From positions 74,331,005 to 74,395,004 of the forward strand of contig NC_088300.1 in assembly GCF_032854445.1 (NCBI RefSeq): 64,000 nt of DNA, in the 5' to 3' direction. Positions 49,016 to 60,520 of the stretch are shown here, piece after piece. The DNA comes from Liolophura sinensis. Its lineage: Eukaryota > Mollusca > Polyplacophora > Chitonida > Chitonidae. Under the pieces are notes generated by a model. The model had not been told where the DNA came from, ran no database searches, and was given only the letters and a program-made list of their open reading frames with translations. Made by a program: the position numbers and the translations under genes. Within the stretch, counting starts at the first letter, position 1; each line of letters opens with the position of its first letter.

Positions 49016-50925
49016 TCTTATAATTACTACCCAACTTAACTTGTATCAGTGGTTAATTTGAGCTCATTCCGGATTCCATTTTATGCGGGATGTTGAACTG
49101 GGCACAAGTAGCTGTTTTATATTTCTATAATTTCACGGCAATGCATACTGTAATAAATATATTCACTGTACACAGGATTTAAATACATATTTTAGCAGTT
49201 TCAGAAATATGTATTCCGTTACCAAAAAGTTCACCCAGACCTGCTTAGGTGTAACCGCTGTTAACGTCACATCGATCAGACAGGTTTAATCTAATTCAGT
49301 CTTTGGGATTCGTCATGGCTAGTCAGGACTATCAAAAACGCTGCCTTCTTATGTACACTCCTCTCCCACAATGATAAACATATGGCCATATTTCTCTCTC
49401 GAATCACAGCCTGGATTGTTGTGAGAGACGAAGTCAACAATACTAAATTATCAGCTACACAAAGGAACACATAGCCATTTCACTTATTTTTTTTCTAATC
49501 TGTCACGGAATGTAGCTATTATAACAACGAGACATACGATGAAGGAGAAGAGGGGTGGACGATCTAAACATCGCCTGGAGAACACTACAACTAACACATG
49601 CCGTCATAGGCACCCACTTTGATTTTTATAGTTTTTAGTATTACAGGACCAACTTCAGGTTCTGTTTCTTGAAAGTGAGTGATCTCAGAACCAGATAGGT
49701 CTAACGGTCATAACTATCTCGTCCTCTAGCTTTAACGGATAGGATTTTTTTGTATTTTACTTGATTTCCACACCATAATGTTAACAAAGACGTGGGTTAG
49801 TATTTTAGACTCAAGAAGAAAATTGGCAACACTATAATGGAGACAATGCCAATGCACCAACGTAGCAACTTGTGTCAAGTGTTGAGGTGAGAGTTTTCAT
49901 TTAGCCTAAAGCATAACTTAGTTACAAATGTTGTTTTCCAACAATGTTTTCCAAGAATGTGTGTACAGGTTATACCGTCGGTCTGTAGTTCATATATATT
50001 TACTTGGATAATTTGAAAATAACCTTGCACAACACAGACGCTGCCCAGAAATGCCCATGTTGCCCCTATATTGCTGAAATAGTGCCCACGTGGGGTTAAG
50101 CCATTATCATTCATTCAGAACTGCCCATGCAGCTGCTCTGCCGTATATCGCAAGGGAGATAACCTTTGGCTACATGTTCAAGATGATCTCCCTTGTAGTC
50201 AGTTACTCTCGCCATGTAATAGGGAACATATCCCCTACATAATTCAGGCCTAAGCTACATAGTCATTCCTGTATACTGCTACACGTTCCTGGATTTTAAT
50301 GAGGTTTTGTGGTAACGTATAGCTGATGCATCGCAAGGCAACCCAGTTGGGCCCGAGTTGCCATTTCGCGGGAAATGGCGTACATGAGAAGCCATGCCAT
50401 TAGGTGATGGGTCAGTGTCGATGAGTCCGCTGTAAAGCAGTGTTGCAACCACCAGATCATTCCAAAGTATTCATGAAAGAGAGGCCGTGGGAATTCGAGA
50501 CTGATCGCTTGGTACAGACTGGAATGTTTACAAATTATCGCAGTTCATGATAGTCAAAGGCTGAGCCATTCGGTTTGTAGGGTGGATATATCATGGCGAT
50601 CAGATCGTAACGAAACAGTTTTGTATGGGTCCGTTGTGCCAACCAGTAGCCGATGTCAGTTATCAGTTCCAAGCGTTTTATAAGCTGAACTATTTGTTTG
50701 GTTAGGTAATCGTAATCGTAGAGCGAATTGGTCGTATGCACATAGGCCTATAATCTGACTTTCCATCAAAACCACTTTTCTCCAGCGGTATGGTGTACTT
50801 ATGTGAACGTCATATTTAATAGACACATTGTGCATTTATTGTTGCAAATACGCAATGGATAAAAATATTTATATTTCATCAGAATTTGATCTTTCACTAC
50901 AAAAGACTGTGAGTGACACCTTGAG
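49016..50925. other. Non-coding stretch
   Basis: No supportable gene or repeat. Confidence 0.5.
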
Positions 50926-51145
50926 AACTCATTCATTACGAAATACCGTGAGGGACAACTTCACGAGATGCTTTAAAGGAAATCTCGTCGCAAGATACCG
51001 CGGGGGATAGCCCCATCAACACGAAATACCATGAGTAACACCTCTGTTAGCACGAGTTGCCGTGAAGTGCATTTCTGTCATCACGAGGTACCGTGAGGTA
51101 CAGCCCTATCATCACGAGATATCGTGAGCAGTTTTCACGAGAAAA
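50926..51145. repeat. Degenerate ~31-bp repeat, about 7 copies
   Basis: Units resemble ATCACGAGGTACCGTGAGGT plus ACAGCCCTATC. Each has a near-palindromic core, CACGAGGTACCGTG. The most regular units are at 51025-51130. Confidence 0.75.
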
Positions 51146-52890
51146 TTTACCGGCATTTAAGAGTGCTATTTGTAGTTCATATTTCAACATAAGCATGATG
51201 AATTGTGAAATAAATCCACATAGGGGTAAACGATGGCCGGGCAAAAATAAAAATGGAGTCGCATAAGAAATTAATTTTTCCATACATTTGTATGTCATGA
51301 AAAATCAACTACTAATACAATAATGGTGTTGAAATATTGATATATTTCTTCATCGAGATTGTTTGGAGCCTCTGTCAATGTTTAGCTGTGCTGATTTCAA
51401 ACCACACGTAATTTCAATCCTGCCACCGTCCTCTTCATGTGCCACAATAGAGAATTATTGTAACATTGAGTAGCAATCAATCAATGGCTTGTATCCCGGA
51501 AAATTAAATCGCTTCATGAGGTTTGGGGGTTGAATGATGAAAGCCAAAGAACATAATTTAAAGGTGTAGTCTCCTAGAAACGATAACAACTCTGGGCAGA
51601 TTCTTCGCCTGAGAGCCCTGACTCCCCATAAGCTTCTCGTCAAACCTACATTTCTTACGAGGCAAAACACGTTGGAGACATCAGTAGCACTGTTCGCAGA
51701 TCAAAACGACTTTGACCAATGAAGTCACTGTATATTAAAACAAAACAACAAAGAAAAGAAAAAACAACAACAATCAAACAACAACAAAAAAACCGTCAGT
51801 GTTTAACTTCAGCCCCAGTTATGTTGCACAACACGCTTTGAATTTCCGCTGTAATCTTGAGTTTAGCGACCATCAACGGAGAGTGAAAATGAATGCCTCT
51901 TCTTCGCCAGTGGGATGCCACTCCGATAATCAGTCGTCACACATGTCCTGGAAGTTTACCTGATATCTTCTTATCTGTAACAGCAAATGACTCTCACCAA
52001 TCAAAATGTGACTCGGATTATTTATTGTTAGTTCACATAAATGGACAGTTTACAATGGTTTAATGTAAATTGAGGGACTGCAGTCGGTTTAGTGGTATAG
52101 AAATTGTAAGGACATCGCTCCAGACTGACATTATACCTGCAACAACTGTCGAATGACAGATGATCACAGGTCATCATTCTGTTTCGGTTACGTAATGCTT
52201 ACAGAAAAAGGCAACATACAGTTTAAACGACAACCACTCTAAGCGTTTTTTAAAAAACGCAATTAAAAACAACGACGCTCATTAAAATCTCGAGTCATCA
52301 GGCGATGAGATTTGACAATTTTCCCTTGAACAAATTTACATTAACCGAAAAATCTAATCATCTGACAAATGATCGGTATGTTCCAGAGAAAAAGAAAGTT
52401 TTGAATGAGAAATAAATACATTGTACATCATCTGTAAAACATAAAGTCAGAAAGGAGCTTAACCTTTACAACAAGAAAACTCTGTATGGCTTCATCTCAG
52501 TAGTGATGAAGCGTTTTCTTCAATAGATTAAGGATCACATGTAGCTGTGGTACAATGAACATCGTATGGCTGGTCACCGAAAACAGATACCGGGAATTGG
52601 TACCAAGAAAATAAACCTTTGGTACGAATATCAAAAGGTTTGTACGGCTGAGTTAATAGCCAAGGCAGATGCAAACCTAAAACTATATGTACCTAAACAG
52701 CGTCTAGAGTCAGCTTACAAAGGTAGTAAGTTTTCCGCCATTGTCTGTGAAAACAATCTAGGTCACTTATAAGACTTCACAGGGAGCCCAGTCTGGTGGA
52801 AAAGTGATTTACCGGTATGTTCGCAATTACAGAACGCCTACACTTAGTGGGACAAAACAACATCAGAGAAAATGGGTTGTGCATACACAG
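51146..52890. other. Non-coding stretch with A/C-rich tract
   Basis: A low-complexity tract of CAACAA and AAACAA words lies at about 51738-51793. No gene supported. Confidence 0.5.
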
Positions 52891-53059
52891 TCAACGCTCT
52901 GGCGGCCGTACGTGGGGAGGCAACCTGCGGATGATCGTGGGTTTCCTCCGGGATCTGCCTGGTTTCCTTACACCATAATGCTGGCCACCGTCTTGTAAGT
53001 GAAATATTACTGAGTACGGCGTAAAACACCGAGCAAATAAATGAAAAAAAAATCAACGC
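52891..53059 (+). mobile_element. 5'-truncated SINE, main family
   Basis: The element at 52898-53052 starts inside the body (CTGGCGGCCGTACGTGGGGA) and ends GTACGGCGTAAAACACCGAG plus an A-rich tail. TCAACGC on both sides (52891-52897 and 53053-53059) is a likely short target-site duplication. Confidence 0.88.
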
Positions 53060-54249
53060 ACTGAATTTTTACACACGTATTCCGTATTACACATTAAGGC
53101 CTTGACCTTGTAGTGCCGAACTGTTTCCAGCCGAGCGGTGCAGTCCAGGAAGGTCCGAAATGAGAAGCGTTAGTATGACACAAGCAATGGCCACACAGAG
53201 ATATGTGATCACAAATCTTGTGACAGTATTATTTTGTTTTTGCACACAATATCGTGTGGCTGCTGTACAGTACGACAAGGTTTAAACCTGTCACGTCCGG
53301 TAATTACAGCTTTCCGTTCAGTGAGTTATTGTAACTGCACATTTAATAACCTTGTTTCAAAGAACGAGATTGCAACGAATATGTCTACAGAATACAGAGA
53401 AAAAGAGAATTAGACTACAAATTTGTTGTATAAAACGATGCTTGAAACATGAGGAGCGAAAACCCTGCACAAAATAACAACTTTCTATCTTTAGAGATTA
53501 GGCGTTATTACGTTAAATCGAAGAATATATCGATGTGGTGTGCTCTGATCATGTTCCATTTGATTGGTACGCCATACTCAAAAATAATTGGTGAAAATCG
53601 CGTCGTACGATATCGCGCAGAGTACATTGACACATGCGGCACACCACGTCGCCGTACGGTTATGGCGGCACATGAACTCTCTAAGGGTTAAGACATTCTG
53701 ATGTACATATATACTTGCGGAGCCGCCCGATGCGACATGTTGTATTGCAGCGCGGTGTGCTGTACAGCCTCTGAACTCTTTTTTTCTGGGTTAATTTTCC
53801 CGATTCGAATAGGTGGCCCGTTTGCATGTTTAGCTAATTTTGCAGGGGAAGGATTCCTAATGAAACCTTAACCATTGCTAAGATGCAATCTACGGGAATA
53901 AGTTTTGGAGAATAAAATAATGGAATATTAAATGGCCTCTTACAAGGATTTTTTGTACTTAAATGAAAGAAATTTATCGCATATCTTAACTTACGTTGTG
54001 AAAAACGAACTCATTTAGACATAGGAGATTTTGCACATCGTGGCAGTTGTAACCAGGTAACATTAACTGCTCACTTTGTTTGATTTCTTTGTCACACTGA
54101 GCTTGGCCTTACTTTTAGCATTGTATCGGTCGTTTTATCCTAGCATGTAACTGTAAGAGGTCGGACCCAATGGCGAAATATCCTTAGGGCTCCGTCACTC
54201 CGACGTCATTCCAACATCCGATACAACACTCACTAAGCCACAATATTTC
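53060..54249. other. Non-coding stretch
   Basis: No supportable gene or repeat. Confidence 0.5.
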
Positions 54250-54455
54250 TTTATTTATTTGATTGGTGTTTTACGCCGCATTTCACTTATACGACGGTGG
54301 CCAGCATTATGGTTGGAGGAAACCGGCCAGAGCCCCGGGGAAAGCCAGGACCATTCGCAGGTTACTGCAAGAACTTCCCACGTCTGGTGGGAGAGGAAAC
54401 TAACTGAACTGTGACTTGAACTCACAACAACCGTATTAGTGGAAGGCTTGTGCTC
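54250..54455 (-). mobile_element. SINE, main family, partial
   Basis: On the minus strand it runs from GTGAGTTCAAGTCAC-type B-box sequence through GAATGGTCCTGGC and CATAATGCTGGCCACCGTCG to GCGTAAAACACCAATCAAAT and the tail. The block AATATTCTTGAGTA is deleted and the A-box end is missing. It lies just downstream of the minus-strand candidate gene. Confidence 0.85.
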
Positions 54456-54511
54456 AAAGGTGAGTGGCAAAGTAGCAAGATTGTCGATTTTAAAAGCAAA
54501 AATCCCCGCCC

Positions 54512-54937
54512 TCATAAAGATTGAACTGATATCACCCACTTATGAATGGGACGCTCTATTAAGCTCTTGAAGGACTCTCTGTGACGGTTTGATAAGTACA
54601 TACCGCCTAAGTGAAGCATGGTAAGGTATATCAACCCGTTCCATGCAGTTCTGTTGATGCCGTATTGCGGCACATCTTTAGTCTTCACATTTATGTCGAT
54701 GGTAGCTCCCTCACTCTCTGTTTTCACGCCAACAATTGTTGTCGACGCCCTCTTTCCGAACATTGAAATGTGATCCCGTAAATACTTTGAGCAAAATTTT
54801 TCCACACAAAATCTGGCAAATCTTTCTCCTTTCTCTGAGCATAGTCTTTCACAGCGTCCCATCCGCGCAACTACGATTCTCAGATCTAATGCAAAGGTAA
54901 AGATGAGAGCTAGGCAGATGTAGGTCGTTCTGTACAT
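54512..54937 (-). CDS. Candidate secreted four-Cys peptide prohormone
   Basis: I do not recognise the family. The 141-residue frame opens with a signal peptide (hydrophobic about 7-23, likely cleavage after Val-Val-Ala24). Next come Cys29, 33, 44 and 49 (C-x3-C-x10-C-x4-C), the segment YLRDHISMF, and Gly61-Lys62-Arg63, a textbook amidation plus dibasic cleavage site. The predicted product is an approximately 36-residue, two-disulphide peptide ending Met-Phe-amide. The rest (64-141) has no clear features and may be partly intron: a donor-like G|GTATGT starts at 54603, which would end the coding exon after codon 111. On the minus strand TTTTCTCCACAG ends 8 nt before the ATG, so this looks like the first coding exon of a gene whose 5' exon lies upstream, at or beyond the 55-57.5 kb minisatellite. 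A secreted non-hormone peptide is the main alternative. Confidence 0.55.
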   Translation of the reverse strand: MYRTTYICLALIFTFALDLRIVVARMGRCERLCSEKGERFARFCVEKFCSKYLRDHISMFGKRASTTIVGVKTESEGATIDINVKTKDVPQYGINRTAWNGLIYLTMLHLGGMYLSNRHRESFKSLIERPIHKWVISVQSL

Positions 54938-54945
54938 GATCTAAT

Positions 54946-54960
54946 CTGTGGAGAAAACAC
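54946..54960 (-). other. Putative 3' splice site before the prohormone ATG
   Basis: On the minus strand GTTTTCTCCACAG ends at 54946 and the exon begins ATTAGATCATG. A good pyrimidine tract with CAG supports a non-coding exon further upstream on the minus strand. Confidence 0.55.
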
Positions 54961-54964
54961 AAAT

Positions 54965-57515
54965 AAGATATGATCAACAAGACACTGGAATACATAATGT
55001 GATGACCAGAGGCAATGGAATGTATCAGGACACTGGAATGTTTAATGTATTCATCAAGACACTGGAATACATAATGTGATCATCAGGACAATAAAATGTA
55101 TAATGTGATCATCAGGACACTGGCATGTATAATGTGATCATCAACACAATGGAATATTCTTAAGTACGTCGTGAAACACCAATCATATAAATAAATAAAT
55201 AAATAAATCAAGACAATGGAATGTATCATGTGATCATCAGGACACCAGAATATACAATGTGATCTTTAGGACGCTGGACTATATAATGTGATCAATAGAA
55301 CACCGCAATGCATGATGTTATCATCAGGACACTGGCATGTATAATTTGATCATCAAGACACTGAAATGTGTAATGTGATCATCAGGACACCAGAATATAC
55401 AATGTGATCTTTAGGACGCTGGACTATATAACGTGATCATTAGAACACCGCAATGCATGATGTTATCATCAGGACACTGGCATGTATAATGTGATCATCA
55501 GCACACTGAAATGTATAATGTGATTGTCACGACACTGGAATGTATAATGTGAAAATCAGGACAATATAATGTATAATATTACCATCACTACACTGAAAAA
55601 CATAATGTAATCATCAGAACACTGTAATGCATGATGTTATCATCAGCACACTGAAATGTATAATGTGATTGTCAGGACATTGGGATGTAAAATACGATCA
55701 TTAAGACATTGCAATGTATTAAGTGATCCCCAAAACACTGGAATGTATACTGCGATCATCATGACATTTGCACATATAATGTGATCATCAGGACATTTGA
55801 ATGTATAATGTGATCATCAGGACACTGGAATGTATACTGTGATCATCACTACACTGAAAAACATAATGTAATCATCAGAACACTGCAATGAATCATGTGA
55901 TCATCAGCACACTGAAATGTATAATGTGACCATCAGGACACTGGAATGTATAATGTGAAAATCAGGACAATATAATGTATAATATTACCATCACTACACT
56001 GAAAAACATAATGTAATCATCAGAACACTGCAATGAATCATGTGATCATCAGCACACTGAAATGTATAATGTGATCATCAGGACACTGGAATGTATAATG
56101 TGAAAATCAGGACAATATAATGTATAATATTACCATCACTACACTGAAAAACATAATGTAATCATCAGAACACTGCAATGAATCATGTGATCATCAGCAC
56201 ACTGAAATGTATAATGTGATTGTCAGGACATTGGGATGTAAAATACGATCATCAGGACATTGCAATGTATTAAGTGATCCCCAAAACACTGGAATGTATA
56301 CTGCGATCATCATGACATTTGCACATATAATGTGATCATCAGGACACTTGAATGTATAATGTGATCATCAGTACACTGGAATGTATAATGTGATCATCAG
56401 CACACTGAAATGTATAATGTGATCATCAGGACACTGGAATGTATAATGTGAAAATCAGGACAATATAATGTATAATATTACCATCAGTACACTGAAAAAC
56501 ATAATGTAATCATCAGAACACTGCAATGAATCATGTGATCATCAGTACACTGAAATGTATAATGTGATCATCAGGACACTGGAATGTATAATGTGAAAAT
56601 CAGGACAATATAATGTATAATATTACCATCACTACACTGAAAAACATAATGTGATCATCAGGACATTTGAATGCGTAACGTGATCATCAGGACACGGGAA
56701 TATATAATGTGAATATCAGGACACAGCAATGCATGATGTGATTATTAGCACATTGGAATGTATAATACGATCACCAGGACACTAGAATGCATAATGTGAT
56801 CATCAGAACACTGGTATGCATAATGTGATCATTAGAACACTGGAATGTATAATGTGATCATCAGGACACTGGTGTATATAATGTGATCACCAAGACACTG
56901 GCAGGTATAATGTGATTATCCAGACATTTGAATGTATAATGTGATGATCAGAACATTTGAATATATAATGTGATGATCAGGACATTTGAATGTATAATGT
57001 GATGATCAGCACACTGGAATGTATAACTTGGTCTTCAGCATACTGGAATGTATAATGTGATCATCACTACACTTTAATACATAATGTAATCATGAGAACA
57101 CTGGAATATAATGTGACCATCAGGACAGTGGAATGTGTATCGTGATGATTAAGACAATGGAATAAATAATGTAATCATCAGTGCACTGGAATATATATAT
57201 GATGTGATCCTCAGCACACTGGACTGTGTAAGGTGATCATTAGGACATTGGAATGTAAAATACAATCATCGGGACAATTCGATGTATGAAGTGATCATCA
57301 AGACACTGGAATGTATAATGCAATTATCAGAACATTTGAATGTATAATGTGATCATCAGGACACTGGAAAACATAATGTGATTATCACACTGGAATACAT
57401 ATTATGATCATCGGGACACTGGAATGTGTAATGTGATCATCACTACGCTGGAATACATAAGGTGAACATCAGAACGATAGAATTTATAATGTGATCATCA
57501 GGTCACTGGAATACA
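54965..57515. repeat. 29-bp minisatellite, about 2.5 kb
   Basis: The unit is close to GTATAATGTGATCATCAGGA plus CACTGGAAT, roughly 87 units. A variant marker (GAAAATCAGGACAATATAAT) recurs at 55551, 55957, 56102, 56450 and 56595; the spacings 406, 145, 348 and 145 are exact multiples of 29. This shows a higher-order unit of 145 bp and strict phase. If the gene model at 54.5-54.9 kb is right, the array lies inside its first intron, starting about 20 bp from the acceptor. Confidence 0.95.
55141..55220 (+). mobile_element. SINE 3' tail inserted in the minisatellite
   Basis: About 56 bp at 55152-55207 match the SINE end (ATTCTTAAGTACGTCGTGAA, ACACCAATCATA and a long (ATAA)n tail). TCAACACAATGG before it and TCAAGACAATGG after it are a probable 12-bp target-site duplication, since neighbouring array units read differently there. 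Confidence 0.8.
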
Positions 57516-57559
57516 TGTCTTACAACAATAAACGTGAGTACAGAAAAAAACTTCAAATA

Positions 57560-57690
57560 AACAACACCTACGGATGGTCGTGGGTTTCCCCCAGACGCTA
57601 CCTGGTTTCCACCCACCATTATGCTGCTCGTCGTCGTATAAGTGACATATTCCTGAATACGAAGTGAGAGATCAATCAAATAAATTTATT
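57560..57690 (+). mobile_element. 5'-truncated SINE, left half of an inverted pair
   Basis: Starts at CTACGGATGGTCGTGGGTTT and ends ATCAATCAAATAAATTTATT. It abuts the next element tail to tail. Confidence 0.85.
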
Positions 57691-57942
57691 TATTTTAGTT
57701 ATTTCATAGGTGTTTTACGCCGTACTTAAAAATATTTCGCTTATTCGACGGCGGCCAGCATTATGGTGGGTGGAAACCGGACAGAGCCCGGGGGAAACCC
57801 ACAACCATCCGCAGGTGGCTAAGAGACCTTCTCACTTACGGCCGGAGATGAAGCCAGCATGAGCTGGACTTGAACTTACATCGACCGCATTAGTGAGAGA
57901 CTCCTGGGTCATTACGCTGCGCTAACGCGCCCATCAACTAAG
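57691..57942 (-). mobile_element. SINE, main family, right half of an inverted pair
   Basis: The minus-strand copy has most of the tRNA-like head (CGTTAGCGCAGCGTAATGAC and CAAGTCCAGCTCATGC) and a full body. Together with the preceding copy it can form a stem of about 130 bp. Confidence 0.88.
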
Positions 57943-58305
57943 GTAAAATCTGATGATCTTCTTCTTCGATCTTACATGAAGCTGGCAGGAAAACACATGT
58001 CTTCCATCAATATGGCAAATTGCACATGTGAGAGAGATGGCCAGTAACTCGTCTTATGTTGGTGGTTTACTCAGGGCACTCCAATTTCCTCCACAAGGCT
58101 GCCCCGCAGCCATCGTTTACAGGACAAATTTGTGAGCGTGATGTTAAATACACTTAACACGTTAAATAAATCCACTCTCAAACAACCTGAAGCTCATTTT
58201 CAAACAGCCGCCCCTCTCGCTCACCTCCCTCCGCCGTTCCAAACCTTCCATGATACTTAATCAGAAATCCACACTCAAGCCCATCCTCAACCTTATCCTA
58301 AAATA
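57943..58305. other. Non-coding stretch
   Basis: Nothing recognised. Confidence 0.5.
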
Positions 58306-58309
58306 CCCC

Positions 58310-59090
58310 AAACCCTCAAACTTATCCTCGCATCTATCCCCGAACCCACCCTCAAAGTTATCATCTCATCTATCCCCGAACCCACCCTCAAAGTTATCAT
58401 CGCATCTATCCCCGAACCCACCCTCAAAGTTATCATGTCATCTATCCCCGAACCCACCCTCAAAGTTATCATCTCATCTATCTCCGAACCCACCCTCAGA
58501 CTTATCCTCGCATCTATCTCGAACCCACCCTCAAAACTATAATTGCATCTATCCCCGAACCCACCCTGAAACTTATCCTCGCATCTATCCCCGAACCCAC
58601 CCTCAAAGTTATCATGTCATCTATCCCCGAACCCACCTTCAAAGTTATCATCGCATCTATCCCCGAACCCACCCTCAAAGTTATCCTCGCATCTATCCCC
58701 GAACCCACCCTCAAAGTTATCATGTCATCTATCCCCGAACCCACCCTCAAAGTTATCATCTCATCTATCCCCGAACCCACCCTCAAACTTATCCTGGCAT
58801 ATATCTCGAACCCACCCTCAAAACTATCATTGCATCTATCCCCGAACCCACCCTTAAACTTATTATCAAATTTATCAAACTTATCCTGGAATCAACCGAC
58901 GAACCTACCCTCAAACTTACTATCAAAGCTACCCCCGAACTCACACTCAAACTTATCCTCAAGTCTACTCTGACACCCACGATCAAACTTGTCCTCAAGT
59001 CTACACTGAAACTTACCCACAAACTTGTCCTCAAGTCTACCTTGAATCCACTACAAAAGTTGTCCTCAAGTCTATCCTGAAATACACCCA
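58310..59090. repeat. 36-bp minisatellite, pyrimidine/A-rich strand
   Basis: The unit begins ATCTATCCCCGAACCCACCC and continues TCAAAGTTATCATCTC. About 21 units, with a 286-bp higher-order duplication marked by a 2-base deletion (ATCTCGAACCC near 58516 and 58802). The right third is diverged. The plus strand is strikingly poor in G. The 276-codon frame (58250-59080) exists because 36 is divisible by three; other frames and the other strand are also open. Confidence 0.93.
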
Positions 59091-59717
59091 GAACAGTTGA
59101 GATAAAATTTACCCCAACTGCGATAATTCATGCACCGTTTAATAGCAAGAGGAAAAGGAGAAGCGTTTACAGTGGAGAGGACAAATCTCATTCTCGTATC
59201 ACAGGGTATTTAAAAATAACAGGAATGGGAAACCTTACATGCATTTCTTGAAGACAAGTATTTAACGGAAGACATCATCTTCCCTGAAACAATACTGCAC
59301 AAAATTTTTTTTCGCCAAATTTAGGAGACTGGGCTAGAACTGGATAAAGATGAAGCCTTCCAATCCTGCAGTGTGCGTACAAACACGGAAGATTTGCGGT
59401 GCCTAATCATGTAACGGAGCCGAGCATTTATGTCTGTCTATGTAACATCCGTTCGACCACCCGCAAACCAATTACCCATCTATCAATCATTATATCAACA
59501 GGGTGAGTAGGCAAACTGATAAAGCAATCTGTGAGTTAGAGGGACCTTTGTTGGCCGGACACTTTGTATCTATTCTTTGCGTCTTAATAGCTCTTCGGAT
59601 GTTGCATGGAGATTGTGACCAATGCTTTAATTTAGAATTTGCCAAATTTTAATCTTAGTGTACAAACATCATACGTTTGTCCTTCGCACTTTACTTGGGA
59701 CTAGACACATCTAGCTA
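59091..59717. other. Non-coding stretch
   Basis: Nothing recognised. Confidence 0.5.
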
Positions 59718-59803
59718 CTTTCCTCCCACCAACTTGCCGACGTTGTATACATGAAAATTTCTTGAGCGTAAAATTCGATCCTTGAGAAAATAAATAAATA
59801 TAT
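59718..59803 (+). mobile_element. Decayed SINE 3' fragment
   Basis: TTTCCTCCCACCAACTTGCC, CGTTGTATACATGAAAATTT and CTTGAGCGTAAAATTC follow the order of the SINE body and tail, ending AAATAAATAAATATAT. Strongly diverged. Confidence 0.65.
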
Positions 59804-60520
59804 AGTTACAATATAATAGTCGTATATTTATCCGCCAAGGATGTTGGTTTACCATACACTTATTTGTTTGTCTATCTATATATCTGTATTTCGTTTTGTC
59901 TGTAAATCTTTCTTTCTTTCCCTCTGTTCGTCTTCATGCATGTATGCCCATCAGAACCTTAAAGCTTTGTTCGGATCTGGAAGACATTCTGTGTAGAGCT
60001 TGACCTTGATAAAATTAGTAAACAACTAATTTCAAGTTATTTTTCAAATCGACATCCGGGTTTTCACCACCAACTTAATTTCAATTGTGGGCCCTGTTTG
60101 GTTTTTTAAACTCACAAATCCTTACCAGCATCGTATAAGGGAAAGTAATCTTGACTTCCGTGTTATACAATTTAACACCATATTTCTTATATGAATGACC
60201 AATATTGTTCTAGCACTACACTCGTTATTCAGATTTTGAATGGCGTGCTGACAATACTGAAGTTGACACCACATTTGTTAACCGTTACTCAAATTAAAGA
60301 ACATTCAATATCCATGTCTCACGCATATAACCCGATGGACTGAATATAAGAAAAAGACTATGAAGTTCACACAAATGGTCCCAACGCGTCATTAGGGCCT
60401 CAAACTCGAATCTCATTCGCATAAGGTTTTTAAATTTCTAATATGATGCCACTATGATATTCCAGCCTTCCATCAAAAGTAGGAGCATGTTTAAGGGACA
60501 CGGTTTTCTAGTGCAAAGAG
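59804..60520. other. Non-coding stretch
   Basis: Nothing recognised. Confidence 0.5.

Noticed and set aside
58250-59080. 276-codon Pro/Ser-rich repeat protein
   Set aside because: A product of the 36-bp array; opposite-strand frames are also open and a 2-base deletion recurs between blocks.
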